A stretch of 64,000 nucleotides of DNA from assembly GCF_020882245.1 (NCBI RefSeq), contig NC_083597.1, positions 12,744,581 through 12,808,580 of the forward strand, given 5' to 3'. Of the stretch, positions 12,119 to 25,878 are shown in pieces. The DNA comes from Rhopalosiphum padi (taxonomy: Eukaryota > Arthropoda > Insecta > Hemiptera > Aphididae). Position 1 is the first letter of the stretch. Each line of letters begins with the position of its first letter. A model generated the notes under the pieces. The model made no database searches and was not told where the DNA came from. It was given only the letters and a program-made list of their open reading frames with translations. Made by a program: the position numbers and the translations under genes.

Positions 12119-15100
12119 CTGAAAACAAATCTCAAGTTATAAGAAAAGAAAACCAAACACTCTTAGACCTTAGTATGAAGTGTAGCTAAGTAAGATAGAG
12201 TACCATCTATATTATATAGTTTCGAAGGTTTAAAGATAGCAGTTTTATTAGCTGGTGTGTACACTTAAAAATAGTTTATCATTTCGGTTTTTTTTATGTG
12301 TTGACAGAACAGCGAATACTTGATAAAATATTATAGTTATAGGCGTATACAGCCTAACAAAGAATAAAACGCAGGTTTATTTGTAGAATTTTATTGACCC
12401 ATTAGACTTAGGTATGTAAACTGAACTATGAAAAAAAAAAGAAATACAATGCAAACTAATTTGATTAATTTATTATTATACAACGTGATTGCACATGTCA
12501 TCAGTAGGCATATACCTATAGTATATACATCCAATGTCAAGTTCAGTAACTAGTTTCGTTTTAATACATATTTCATTATTTATGTTATGCGTATTTGTTA
12601 TAATAATAATATTATTATTATTATTAAACGGTTGGAAAGTGGTGAGTGGTGACCTTGAACGTAATAAATCTGGATTATATTATTATATGTTCAAAACGGG
12701 TATCTGTTATTAAGTAGAATGATTTTCAACTAACACATATTATGATATATTACATAATGACTAATGATTATAAACAATTAACAATGTAAGCAATACATTA
12801 TAATTGTTTTATCCTCTCAAATAGGTACAGATTTGTTCTATTGTAATTTAATAAAATGTATTTTCTTTTGTCTATATATAACTTGATATTCATAATCCAT
12901 GTATTATACTTATTATACTATTGAATGAACTGTTGTCTTTAATTTTTATAATATTGTGTAAATAGTAAATATTTTATAACAAAACATTATTTTTATTATC
13001 ATTGCCAGTTGTGTACCATATATCAATAACTTATTGTAAATGATATATTCGATTTTGTGGACTATAGACTGTAGTTGTGTTTGAACAATATTCAATAAAT
13101 AACTTTGAAGTATCAAAAATATAGGCCATATAGAGTTTAACGACCCTGGTAAACTGAATAGAGCCTACAAGTGGCATAAAATGAATTGTTATGTCATTTG
13201 ATCATTGAGTATATGCGTGATGTATTCAAATCAAAATACGCAAAATTATAATATAGAAATTTTATTTTGTATTTTAGACGGTCTATTTCTATAGTAAAAC
13301 GTACGTTCTACGGAAGATTGTCGCATTTTAAATTATAATATAATATTAAAGTAATTAAGAGCAGAGTGCACATACCTTTATTTTTATCTCTGTCGAATCG
13401 TGACACGAATAGTTGTGGTCAGTCAGGAACTGTAACAAAAATAAAATAAAAACTATAAATTTTGGAGGTTTTATTTTTATAGGAAAATCATAAGTTGCGC
13501 AAGTGAAATAGTGAAAATTGTCTATAATTAAAATGTCGAAAAAAAGGTTTTGGCAAATGAAAGCGAAACTGCGAAAGAAAATTAATAAACAAGTGGACTT
13601 TAACGCACAAAAACAAATATACATATACACGACACATTTTCGAGCCAAGGGCAGTGTGAGCCGAGCTTTGCCAATACATTTCGCCAACACAAAGCCAAGT
13701 TTTACTCTATTATAATTTGCCAAACAGTGACCAGGAAAACTGCGAAATTTTTAGTGAATACGACGTTAATAATATTGCATTTTTATTAATCGATTTAAAT
13801 AATGTTTATGACATTCGTGTTAGTTAGAAGTCATAACTCATATGAGTCATATGACATCAAAATACACTAACACAATGTACACATAAATATAGAAATGAAA
13901 TTCATTAGGTTTGTAGTGTTTGTACATAATAAGTATTATCTGATTCAGCAGATACCTTTAGGCTCTAACAAGTAATTACCCGAATGGCTGAATATATATA
14001 TATATATATATATAGAATTAAATGCTGTTATCGAGTTGATGGGATAACGATGTTAAAAAACTAATTACAGATCTTTTACAAAAGTCCATTAAATTCAGTT
14101 AAGTTTAAAATACAGTAGAAAGTAATGATTAATATAATATAATATTCTTGTTTGTATATATTAATTATAAAACGAGTGTGATCTCAATACATTATGTATT
14201 TTCCAAGGATTCTGTGGCCATCAGTGTCGTTTAAAGCGGAAATTGAAATTGCAGTAATTATCATTATCAGTGCAAATTATGTTCAGTGTTGTGTTTCGAG
14301 TGAGTTTCCTAGCAAACTTCACTAACAGACATTAGCGGTATTATATTTTTACCAATAACTCAGATTTGTTAATATTTTGTTTTTTGTGTCACTAGTTATA
14401 ACAACGGAGAGGAAATATTTTTTCTCAAGCTAAAGAATTTTAACAAAGAAAAATGTTGAAAACATTCCTACAAACACAAAGGTTTGTATTGCACTATACA
14501 ACGCAGTGTTATTTTGGTTTTAATTTCAATACATATTACAAATATCTGAAAAGGGGATTATGACTTATGAGCATTGAACACGTAATTATTCTGAAAATCG
14601 GTTTAGATTCGGATTATCATTTTTAGTCATTGTGAAATTCGATGTAATACTTGGACTATATAGTTATACACTATAAAGCGTTTTATACTACAAAGCAACA
14701 AAGCAAACCGGTTTGTGGATCATCCACTCTCTCTCCAGCACTCATCTTCCCACCGCCCCACCTATTTTCTTTGACATTTTTCGTTTTCTACGTTTATTTT
14801 AAATGGCGCAGTAAGTTAAAAAAAAAACCCCTTATTTACCAGATTTGTTTATCAGTACACGGTTTTGTACTTTTCTTGTGAGTACCTATACATAATTTAT
14901 TTTTCGTTTTGATATAAAACAAAAAATTAAACATATTATTGACGACGAAGATTGAAGATTATACGGTCATTCCCCGTTATCAATACTCAATTTAAATTTT
15001 AAAATGATTATTTATTTTATTTAGTATTGATCATACTAAGTTTGTAAATAATTATTACGTATCTCCTATCAAAATTATGAGCTAATAATTTTGTATATTG

Positions 15101-16499
15101 AAATTTAGACCATACCATCATAGTTCAACCATCATAACGTATATTATGCGTATTAAAAAAATAACTACCAATGTTTATCGGAGTTTATTATTATGCGATA
15201 ACAGAAAGTTTGATACAAAAATTTAGTATGGGAATTTTCTCAAATCTTCTTACAAGATGGTTTTTCTATAAACATTTCAACTGTATTTTATTTTATTTAT
15301 TTACTTATACACAACAAGGTGATCATATACAGCACCAATAAGGCAATAACGTCAAGGGCACCTACACCCCCAGGCAATTAATGTTTTAACGATTACATAT
15401 TAATGGCGCTGAGAAATATTTTAAGTGTTCGTTTGAATTTAAGACGTTAAAAATCGATATTAACAATAAAAAGATAAAATATAAAATAATCAAAAGGAAT
15501 ATACGAAATGCGAAAATATAGCCTTGTCGAAAACGAAAATTGCATTCACAATTAAAACAAGGTCGTTATTATTTATTGTAATATTTTCTTCAACCGTCAT
15601 CCGATGCATTTTTTAAAACAAGTTGGCTTGTTGTGCATCAATGCACTCTATCTTGCCTATGTCGGCTATACCCCATGACACTGAATTCAGAATTGGTGAT
15701 ATGCAAATTTACATATTGCATTCGATTTCCTATTTTATCGTAACACAAAGACCGATATAATGAGTAGTAATGATACTGCAACGAAATCTTGTGCAGTCGT
15801 ATGCAACTGGCAACGGTTCTATACGCTGTATTACTACAATTATTATAACCATTAGATTTGTTATCTGCCGGGGGATATACGGTCCGGCGGAGTGTAATTG
15901 GCATTGCTCATAATATTATAATGCCATAATAATGTATTTTGCATCCGAATAATTATTGTTAATGCGATGCATTTTTGGGAAACAATAACAACCTACGTTG
16001 GCATATAATATACGAGAAAAAGTAGGACGGTAAAAATACATAGTAATTACATTATGCGTCCAATCGAATTGGGAAAGTAGGCGCGATTTACAAGTTAAAT
16101 AATAATGTTATACACACTCATTACTTATTGCTGATTTTTTTAACGTTAAAAATTTCCCGGATGACCTCCGAACGTCCTATATTCATCGCACGCGCGTGTT
16201 TATAATTTTTTTTTATTATTAAGGAAGGTGGGTTAGTCCGATCGTCAGGGCCACAACAAGCCACTCGGACGATATCCGCGTCATACAGCCATATTAGCGT
16301 TGTCGTACCTACGCAATAACGATTTTTTTCTTCGTAAAATATTTCGTTCTTATTTTTGACGTCCATATAATATACGCGATATTATAATAGTACGATAATG
16401 AATAATGATTTACAGAAATATAAAATATATATCATTATTACACGGGATAGCAAGTATCCGTAGCGAGTAAACGGGGAATAATAAAAATAAAAAATAAAT
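12119..16499. other. Upstream/intronic region of the TP53INP-like gene
   Basis: AT-rich DNA with a (TA)n run at about 13992-14014, a CT-rich patch at about 14720-14780 and one candidate leader exon (13376-13429). No coding gene is supported; paired ORFs at 13.35-13.72 kb overlap on both strands and look like chance. Confidence 0.5.
13376..13429 (-). other. Candidate internal 5' UTR exon of the TP53INP-like gene
   Basis: On the minus strand a pyrimidine-rich acceptor (TTTTTGTTACAG) is followed by 54 bases and a consensus donor (AATAAAG/GTATGTG). The segment contains no ATG on that strand, as expected for a leader exon feeding the acceptor at 12119. Inference from splice sites only. Confidence 0.45.
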
Positions 16500-17815
16500 C
16501 GTTACGGAACAAAAGCGACGAAAACAGCTGACCGAGCATGGACAGGTGGGCGGTGGCGCGCGGTGGTTGGACGCCGAACGGGAACAAAGACATTCGTATG
16601 CATACAAAATATAATACGATATATTATATTGTATACATAGCTGTTAAATAACCCCTTCTTTCTTTCTATTTTTCTTTCTTTCTTTTTGTATCATCTCATC
16701 ACTCTCTTTCTCTCTTCCGACGCTCTCCGATCTCCTATTGACTTCCGACGACACTGTCATTGTGTGTAAGTGTTTCGCGACTCTTTGTCTCTCCACTCAT
16801 CACGACGCGCAGGGCCGATCGGCGATCGAAGTGACGCAGTATTTTAATAATATGTATATATAATATAATATCATCATTATACTTTGCTGTCGTCTCGATC
16901 GCGAGTTTGGAATGACAATTAGTTTAGAAAAAAAAAAACGACAATCATCTAATGATCTAATATTAATATTCGTTAAATGTACGATTGCTAATAATATGAT
17001 TATATGATTTATCACATAGTAAAAAAGTACGAATCAGTCAACGCTTTTCGTAGTCTCGCGACTATAGTGACCATGAACAACCGACCAAATGTAAATTGTA
17101 ATGTATTTATAGCACTCTGATGATAAAATAGATCACAGCTGATTGTGTTATTTATTAAAAACGATTGTTGTTGTTATTGGTCGATGTTTTTTTTTTTACT
17201 ATTTACTATTTAGTATTTACATAATAATATTATCTATTCATCCATTACCCAAAATAACGATCGCTGTCAGACGATCGACGAACGCCGTTCAACAGCCCCG
17301 AAATTTCGGACAACCAGTTATTGGCGATATCGTCGCTGTATATGAATACCAGAGGCGTATTTGTGCGACCGTGAATATTAATTGGGTTAATGAAATGAAT
17401 CGTAAAATGTATAGACGCAGTAATAAATAATGCAAGAAGATATAGTACCCGCAAGCCAACAACACGGTTACCCACATAATATGTATGTATATATATATAT
17501 ATATGTATATATTGCAAGTCTATTTATATTAAATAATTATATAATACATTTTAATATTTTGTAACACCTATGCCCATTACCGACGTACCGTGTATATGGT
17601 TACCGATCGAGTTTAATTCCAAAAATTACCGTACGCGAAACATACATTAAACGGCCGAGAACAAAGGATGTCATATAAGTGAATAACGCAAAACGCCCAT
17701 TAATTTCCAACTGTTTACTCAGGACGCGTATAATATGATGATATCGCTGTGCCCCGACACGATCCATGACAATATTAAATAAATAATGTACAATAAAAAT
17801 GAAAACACAACTTAC

Positions 17816-18100
17816 CTTTATACTATATGGCAGATAGCAGTAGAATATAAATTATTTATATTTACAAGAGATCTTCGTAAACTGTTAATACGACAAACGA
17901 TTAAGACTAACGTTTTATTAAACTGTACAAGAAACAAATAAATTAAAATATCTATATATGTATATATATATTGAGAGTTTGATATAATAATATATTATTA
18001 CGATTAAAAACAATAAAAATAAAAATATATGTATTTATATATTTTAAAAACAATAATACAAAAACGAAAACAAAAAATGAAAAGGGACTGACAACCAGAG
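17816..18100 (-). other. Candidate first (non-coding) exon of the TP53INP-like gene, 5' end approximate
   Basis: The minus strand has a near-perfect donor, TATAAAG/GTAAGTTG, at 17816, with almost the same exon-end sequence (ATAAAG) as the candidate exon ending at 13376. Promoter-like sites lie just upstream. The start coordinate is a guess; only the donor is seen. Confidence 0.3.
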
Positions 18101-18164
18101 CGAGAGACAGATGAAAGCCAGCTGATCGGATTCTCCTCTTGGTTTTACGGGCCGACCGACAGTC

Positions 18165-18260
18165 CCCCACCATTGGTCGCCGAGCTCGTCGGGGGGCTGA
18201 CGTCACACAAACTGCGTCGTATTGATCACCGTCGCAACACCATAGCACAACAGCACTAGA
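18165..18260 (-). promoter_or_regulatory. Promoter-like region with CRE and CCAAT box
   Basis: A full palindromic CRE, TGACGTCA, occupies 18198-18205, and a minus-strand CCAAT box (GACCAATGG) lies at about 18171-18179. The block is GC-rich and CpG-containing in an otherwise AT-rich region and sits upstream of the candidate first exon donor at 17816. Known biology: CREB/ATF factors bind this 8-mer. That it drives the TP53INP-like gene is inferred from order and strand. Confidence 0.4.
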
Positions 18261-18275
18261 AGTAAGCCTCATTGT

Positions 18276-18372
18276 ACACACACGTTCAAACACGCTCACA
18301 CACGCTCACACACGCACACACACGCGCACACACGCGTACACACACGCGCGCGCGCACACACACGCGCGCGGC
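18276..18372. repeat. ACAC(G)-type dinucleotide-rich tract
   Basis: Imperfect tandem CACACACG/CACGCTCA units ending in alternating CG steps (CGCGCGCG). Alternating purine-pyrimidine sequence of this kind can adopt Z-DNA; it lies about 100 bases beyond the CRE. Confidence 0.8.
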
Positions 18373-18500
18373 CGTAACACCGAACCGTGTGTAAAACGTT
18401 TATGTATAGATCGACCTGAGCGAGGGTGCGCGCGCATGCGACCAGTGAGTAAATAGTAATAATAATTATTGTGCATTGAGCAGCGATCATTTCGGAATAC

Positions 18501-21500
18501 GGAATACATATATGTATATTATAATAACATATAAATATAATATTGTATTATACAAGTGTACGGCAATATATGCGTATTGCGTATGCGTTTGACTTAGTAA
18601 TGTAAAATGTAAATAAAACGCTATTACATATTATCAAATACGCGTTGCGTGTGTTTATTTATTTATTTTTCCGTATAGATAACAATTGCCTGCGAGACAA
18701 ATAATAGACAATGAAATTCGGTGCACTCGGCTGTAATAATAAAAATATGTGCATTACATGTCGTCTGTTGCGTCTTGCGTCCGTCTCTCTAATAGACCTC
18801 GATCGTTTCGTGCGAATGGCGCATCATAAATTTTATCATAATATTTTGTCGTTTGGACTTATCGGCCTTACAATATTTCCACCGTTTTACTTTTACCTGA
18901 CATGAACGCACGAAATCGTATTCTGTTCGACTGTACTGCAATTTATTATTATTACGGTTTCCATGACGACCTATACCGTATTCCACGCGTTAAATTTATT
19001 TCCGTGCTGGACTTTGGAGAAAACGCGAAAGTTTTACCCCGTTTATGATAATTTATTATCACATAGCAAAAGTCGCTTTTCTTTCCGAAAATATTTCGCT
19101 GTGAAATCCGTTTTTTATTCGAAACCCATAACATGATATCGTTATTATTATTTATTACATTAAAATATCAACGTCGTTATACAGTAGTACAGTACTACCG
19201 TACTAGCAATATAGATTGGCACAATTAATAATAATTGTATTATACGTATTTTTGCTTCATATAGGCATCGCGTGTATAGTTATAGTGTATAGTAAGGAAT
19301 TAGGTAATAACACAGATCAATAGACCATAGTATTGAAGTCGCGTATACGGCGAACTATATAATTCATACGTTCAGAAATTGAGTAATTCAAAGTCTCCGC
19401 GTTGGCTAAATAGTAAATTTAATGTCATCCCATATTTATCTCAATAAACCATCTGTTGAGACGTTTTTAAAACGTTACTGTATTATAAGTATAATAGTGT
19501 ACAATATGTCAACATAATATATGCATATTATATAATCTCGTGTATAATACTTTACATATAATAAAAGGCCCTGGGGGTTAACATGTAGAATTTTAAGTTT
19601 TTCAATTTTTGGCTGGTGTCCAATTACCACTTTTTTCGTGGAAAAAAATAAATACCATTTAACAATACGCGTTATTATAACCAAACAGGTCACGTATAAT
19701 ATATTATATAAAAACAATAGAAAAAAAATCATGCATAATAATATTTGCACATTGAGTACAAAAAATAGTACATCAGCACATCACAATATTCACATAATAT
19801 ATGTACCTATGGTATAATTATAGTTGTCTTGAACGACGGTCATAACATATTAATATAATATACCTATAGATACATACGATAACCCACTTATTTACAAATA
19901 TTATAATGCCGAATAAAATTATGAATTTGAAATTTTGCATAATTTTGATTTTAGTTGCGAGGGTGGCCACGGGAATCAACATCGGGGAGTGCAATGCCCT
20001 CATGGAGCTTTTTTGCGTTTGTGTAGGTGTATCCCGAGTTCCCGACCAACGTATCGACTGCTGTTAATTTGTCAACTCGAACGTTGCGCTGTTCGTATAT
20101 AAATACGTATGATGGGTTGGTACGTACAAATGTAAACGAAAAAAATAAATAGTATATTATTTATTTTTAGTTTACTCAATCGAAATCCTTATCAATCATT
20201 TTTTTTATACAAAGTTATCAACATCTTTGGCTCTGCTTAGACATTATGTATACATTGTATATTAATATTATACAATATACATATGTGTACATTTTTTGTG
20301 TACCCGCCACAAAGATACTGTATACCAACACCACCTACCTTAGGACGTTTGTTGTTGTAAACAAAAATATTGCTTATGTATTTTTTTTATATAGGTTCAT
20401 AGTTTATTAGTAATTAAAATACTTACGAACTATACCGATAAAAGAAGTCAAGTCAAAACTTTAACACTACGCAAAAAGAGTAATAACATTTTTCTAAAAA
20501 GAATTGCAACATTATGTGCAATTTTATTCAGTTTAGAGGTGTTAGGTGCAGTATAAGATTGTAAACGATAATCGTTATGGACCTTGAACAAATTGAAAAT
20601 ATAATAAATTAATATTATAAAGTATAATATTATTAATTAATATAACTAATAATAAGAAAGTTCTGATTAGTATAAAAGTGTTACGTGCGGTAATATTTAA
20701 AACAATATCTATTTCTGATACAGTAAATGCCAAATTAATATGCTAATAAGCTGAAGATTCAAAAAATAAACTAGATGTCTACAAAGTCACTACAAGTCTG
20801 CAACATCAATACATTTGAAATTGTAAACTTTCCGATTACACCAAAAAAAAAAAAATTAAAACTTTAATACTAACTACAATAAGTCTACAAAGCAAAATTT
20901 TTTTAATGTTTTGTTATTTTTGTATATTTGTTTATACAATACGAGATGCAATAAGATATTATTATTTTTATATAATAATTAATTTATTAGTTATTACTGA
21001 ATTCAAATTCAATATATCAATTACATGTCCATGAAGTGGGTTTTTAAGATTTATTAAAAGATTTGTGCAAGTTGGTTCCTCGGTAAAGACAAGCTTTCAA
21101 AGTTGAATATCCAGTGAATTCTTCAATATCAACTCAGAAAGTCCAAACTTATTTTAAAATATTTCCTATAATTAGAAAGAGTATTCAAGTTCGTTCCAAA
21201 ATTTGGATTCTCTTTTGGAGCAATAAAAATCTTAAATTTTGAGTGGTTTCTGGTAAAAAATCGAATCTAATATATTGGGGGGTCAAAAGTACTTTAATTG
21301 TTATTTTATTTTTTGTAATTATCATTTTCTATGCCCAATGAAATTTTAAAAATATTTAAATATTTAGGCCGTTTGTATTCAAAATCGTTTTTTATATCTA
21401 TGTAATGATTTATTATTAAATTTAAATCTAACACAACCACAAACAGTATCATAGCATCTAACAGTGATCTACTCGTCCTATTCAATGACAATAGTACACT

Positions 21501-22002
21501 AAATGACATTTTTTAGCTGCAATATTTTTATACCTACGATAACAAAAAAATTAAAAATCATCATTCAATAATTAATAGTTAATAGGTATGTTACTATGTT
21601 CCTCGTTTCTTCAGTATCTAAATTTTAAGCACAGGTCGTAAAATTGTTAATCATTAAACATTAAACTATATATAAGTACCCTTCTAACTATATCTATACG
21701 TATTTTATGTATGTTTAGTATGAATTACTTTGAATAATTTTGATTGTATATGTAAATTGAAATTAAAACTTCAATCAGATTATAATACAATTTAATTAAA
21801 AATCAGAGTTGGATAAAATGTAATCATATTATTATTGATTATCATTATACGGTTATGATAGTGGATTATAATATAATAATGTATAGGTATATAGGTACCT
21901 ATTAATAATACCTAATACCTATTACTAATTAATATAATTTATACCTATACCTAGTAAAAAATAAGGTACCGTTTGTACGTGTATATAGTATCTATATTAT
22001 TA
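18501..22002. other. Gene-poor region
   Basis: AT-rich sequence with many stops in all frames. Short ORFs (for example 18711-18905) have no recognisable motif or splice context. I see no gene here. Confidence 0.5.
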
Positions 22003-22618
22003 TACGGAGTGATCCTGCATTAAACAGTTAAATGGATCATCTCATTAAATTTAAATGTATGATATTCATTATTTCAGAAAACACAAATTTTTTAAATTAA
22101 ATTAATTTTATAAAATTTTAAGTCGTTATGAAACAACATTTTTGGAAAACTTTATATTATTACATATTTTTTATCGTTATCACTTTTTTAAAAGTTGCTT
22201 ATCATTGAATGGTAATATATATTTTTAATTTAATATTTTTAATCAGAATATTGCTCAGAATATTAAGATTTATTAATTTAAATTTCGGACCAATAATTTA
22301 CAAAATATAATTATTTAAAGTTTATATGCGAGTGGAGTAATACTGGACTAAAATTTTACGGGTATCCATGCACCACTACACGCCACTCATGGAAACTTTC
22401 TATGCTTAAAACTTATAAGCTGCTCATTTAAAATTCTTATGTATTGAAGTAGGTACTCTAAAAAATATCCTACTTATAGAGAATAAAGAATAAAAATGCA
22501 TATAATCATTAAAAAAGTGAAAAATGTTGTTTTTAATGACTTTAAATTATGTAAAAAAATATTTTTAAAAATTTTTAGTTTTTGAAATAGTGTCTTACAT
22601 TAAATGGATCACCCGGTA
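22003..22618. mobile_element. Long-TIR element with GGGTGATCC-type ends and TA flanks
   Basis: The left end reads ACGGAGTGATCCTGCATTAA; the right end, reverse-complemented, reads ACCGGGTGATCCATTTAATG. Similarity continues inward: AAGTCGTTATGAAACAACAT on the left matches AAGTCATTAAAAACAACAT from the right arm. TA occurs at both borders, as expected for Tc1/mariner-type insertion. No transposase ORF is present, so it is non-autonomous. Superfamily is inferred from the TA only. Confidence 0.55.
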
Positions 22619-24270
22619 CATAATATGTATGTATAGGTTAACGTTCTAATAACCAAATGTTATATCATTCTGTAATGTTAATTAAAAATGTCAATATTTC
22701 TATTATGCTTAATCACAACCTTTTTTTGACATTCACCTGTTAAGCGGTTATCTGTTATCAGTGATAAGCTGATGAACTTACTATATTGATTTGCAGTTTT
22801 GACTTTTGAACAAAAGAATTACCTTTACAAAAGTTTAAATAGCAACGTATATTAATATAATGTTAGCTCATCACTACCAACACAAAATATTCATTCTAAA
22901 CACTAATTAGTAAACAGTAAACAGTAATCATACATATGATAATGGTATATTACTATATTAGTATAAAACAATCATTATTCATAATCTAAAAGTATTTTTT
23001 CTTACTAATTACGATAATTATGCTGATTACTTTAATTATTGTTATTACCAATATGCCATGGTTATAGCTAGCACTCTTACAACTTTACAAGTGTATTTAC
23101 ATTTACTTTACTACTTAACAATATATTTACTTGAAAACTAAAGTACCTATATTAAATCATAATACGATTATACTTTATGCGAAATCGAAAAAAGTTTAGT
23201 GTACAAATATGAAATGTGTATTAAAAGTTATTATAGGTCTAGTGCCTAGTTAGTGTATGGTCAATATGGTTGTAGAAAATATTAAAATACCAGAATAAGT
23301 ATTGGTACCTACTACTTACAGAGTAGTGGTTACAATATAGTTATATTAGAAAATATATTAAAAATAAAAATAAAAGTAACTTTTTTATTTTATTACTTAA
23401 TTTCGTTTTTTTTTTTGTTTTTTGTTTTTAATGTGCTTACTATACAGTATAGAAACATGACTATACATAAGAAAATGGCATATAATAATGCTATAGTAAT
23501 TGCCATTTTGCGATTGATAATAATTAAAAACAAAACAAAATAACAAATCATTAATTTTATGACATTCTACTACTATTATTTTTAACATGATAACCTATCA
23601 ATTTTACTCTTTACTTTTATCTATTATGTATTTGTATATTTTTGTGTAATTTATTATCAAAAGTATAAACCATTTAACTAACTAAAACGCAAAAGAAATG
23701 TGAAATATTAGTGTAATTTATTATATTATGCATTTATACAATATATACATTATACCTATTATATTTAAAAATAGACATGAACTAGAGTGGTATAAACTAT
23801 ATCAGTAAAATATATAAATTATAGTATATTTTTAGACAACAATTCTTTTACAATTTTAAAGTAGGGATAGATTCTGCATATTTAAATTTATTTCTGTGAT
23901 TTACTCTCTATATGCATAAATATAATATATTATTAATATACAAAAATAAAAATACTCGATAGTTATTAATATATATGGGTGTTATCAGTCCATATTTTTT
24001 GTAAATTTTGCTACGATACACTTAACCATATTTTTAGCATAACTAGACAAACATCTTTTAAGGGTTGTAAACTTGTAACTAGTATACATTAATTTTTTTT
24101 TGTCTATTTGTCATTTGCTACTGCGCATCAAAATAGGGATTGGGTGTAATATACAATTATAGAAATCACAAATTAAGATATATTATATAAGTAGAGTAAT
24201 GTTATAGGGCCATAGGGGTAACAATGTACAACACGTGATTGTTGGTTCAATATGAGTTTATTAATTAAGT
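22619..24270. other. Gene-poor AT-rich stretch
   Basis: No exon-like segment, RNA gene or clear repeat was seen; the short minus-strand ORF at about 23.4-23.6 kb is low-complexity. Confidence 0.45.
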
Positions 24271-24701
24271 GGATGTCAGCGCACTGTTTGTTTTCTCTCC
24301 CTGACTCATGCACAACATAGACAAAACGCATTTACGCAGATTCATTTTTTTTGTGATTTTGATTAATTTTAGACTAAAATGAACCATTAGAAAAACCATA
24401 GAGAATAATATTTTTGAAGGTATGGCATATCGATTAGTCTAATTAAACTCTCAAAATAATTTAAACATAATTTAAATTTACAACATATGTATTTTATTTT
24501 GAAAGTCGAATACTAAATCAAATAATAATAACCTATTAAACCGATATGTCATACTATCAAAAATATTATCCTCTATAGTTTTTGTGATAGGTGATTTTAC
24601 TCTAAGATTACACAAAAATCATAAAAATAATTTTAGGTGAAAGAGTTGTATCTATATTGTGCGTGGGTCTGAGAGAGAAAATAAATATTGCGCTGACATC
24701 C
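24271..24701. mobile_element. Fold-back element, GGATGTCAGCGC termini
   Basis: A 431-bp unit opens GGATGTCAGCGCACTGTTTG and closes with the inverted counterpart (GCGCTGACATCC at 24690-24701). Pairing continues inward through TTTTCTCTC, and an inner stretch (CATAGAGAATAATATTTTTG against the inverse of CAAAAATATTATCCTCTATAG) also matches. Nearly the whole element could form a hairpin. No ORF. Confidence 0.65.
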
Positions 24702-25159
24702 TCATATATATTCAATATTTTACTTCGGAATATGAAACAAAAATTATGTATTGTCATTCAAAAAGGTATAATTTAAAAAATAATAAAGATAAAAAATTAT
24801 GTAAAGTATAACTTTTTTCAAAAATGTTTTATAATATTTTTTAAATTATATTCATAAAAAGTTTAAATTTTCCGAAATGACGAATGTACCTAAACACTGA
24901 CATATAATATATATTATAATTTATAGGTACATGCAGTGGATTTGAAATTTTGAAATTCCGCTTCAATACTAAATAGCTAATACTACTAATTCATTCAGCA
25001 GTTTAAAACAGCTGTACTAAAATATATGCATAACTATTTCTTACATACATTTTAGTTCTTTGGTTTTGATATACTTTTACATAGAGATAGAGAGAACAGA
25101 TTTTACATTTTTATTCATGGAAATTAATTTTGAAAAAAGAATAATACACTCATCTACAG

Positions 25160-25323
25160 ACTACAAGTAAGTGCAATACCGCCTGATATCGGCTTTAATT
25201 TACTATTTCAGATTTCAGATATTTTAATAAAAAAAATATCAGGACAGTATGTGGTACCCGGTACCCCTAAATTCGTGGTTGTGTAGGTTGCAGCCTATAC
25301 TGCTTATGCTTTAATCCGGGTCT
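25160..25323. repeat. Dispersed direct repeat, copy 1
   Basis: Shares GACAGTATGTG, CCCCTAAATTCGTGGTTGT and TGTAGGTTG with 26827-26991 in the same order, with small indels. Seems to be part of an interspersed repeat; the two copies differ too much to be a recent duplication. Confidence 0.7.
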
Positions 25324-25612
25324 AATATAGTTACAATAAAGTTAATAATATATTATGCGTGCCACGGCTTTTTTTTTAATAAATTGTACCTGTTTAGTTA
25401 TACTACCTACTGATAATTAGTTGAATAGGTTCCTATATGTTAATTTAATTATAAATTATTACTGATATTAGAATTAGAATTCTAGTTAGGTATACAATTT
25501 ATACTTTGTACATACGAAATACATATCACGAAATAACATTTACGATGCTACAATCTTTTCACCATTTTGTAATACTAGCAATGCAATACTAGCATCGACC
25601 ATCTCGCTGGAT

Positions 25613-25878
25613 CAGTGGCGGATTAACCACTAGGTTCGTGAGACTCGAGCCTAAGGCAGCATATTGGTTAACTTATTTTATTTTTAATCTCAAAAAAATG
25701 AACCAAAAAAGAAAAAAATTGAACCATTACTTTTTTTCACTCCGGGGAGGCAATACCCGATTCTCATAACTTTTTGATGTTAGCCCATTTAAATTACGAC
25801 CCTTGGATAGTATTAAAAAAAGGGGGACTGTAAACTCTAAGCGTGCCTCAGGGCGCCGTGAACGTTAATCTGCCACTA
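25613..25878. mobile_element. hAT-like MITE with CAGTGGCGG ends
   Basis: Left terminus CAGTGGCGGATTAAC; right terminus, reverse-complemented, TAGTGGCAGATTAAC. The flanks are CGCTGGAT (25605-25612) and CGCTAGAT (25879-25886), an 8-bp target duplication with one change. An 8-bp duplication is typical of the hAT superfamily. The 266-bp body has no transposase. Confidence 0.7.

Larger units (their letters stand above)
16500..18500. other. GC- and CpG-richer island
   Basis: Local composition changes sharply, for example around 16520-16590 (many GGTGG and GCGCG words), 16730-16830, 17240-17340 and 18130-18440. It includes a CTTT-type microsatellite near 16660-16685 and a CA/CG-rich tract near 18276-18372. 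This probably marks promoter DNA of the minus-strand gene; no protein-coding exon could be recognised. Confidence 0.45.

Noticed and set aside
13355..13723. Overlapping ORFs on both strands (up to 122 codons)
   Set aside because: Frames on opposite strands overlap with no domain, and one half is better explained as a 54-base leader exon with splice sites.
14453..14481. Short ATG exon followed by a donor-like GTTTGT on the plus strand
   Set aside because: Only about ten codons and no partner exon could be found.
16121..18509. Several ORFs in the GC-richer island, including Cys/Arg/Val-rich ones
   Set aside because: They are created by the CA/CG microsatellite and by fewer stops at higher GC; no motif or splice support.
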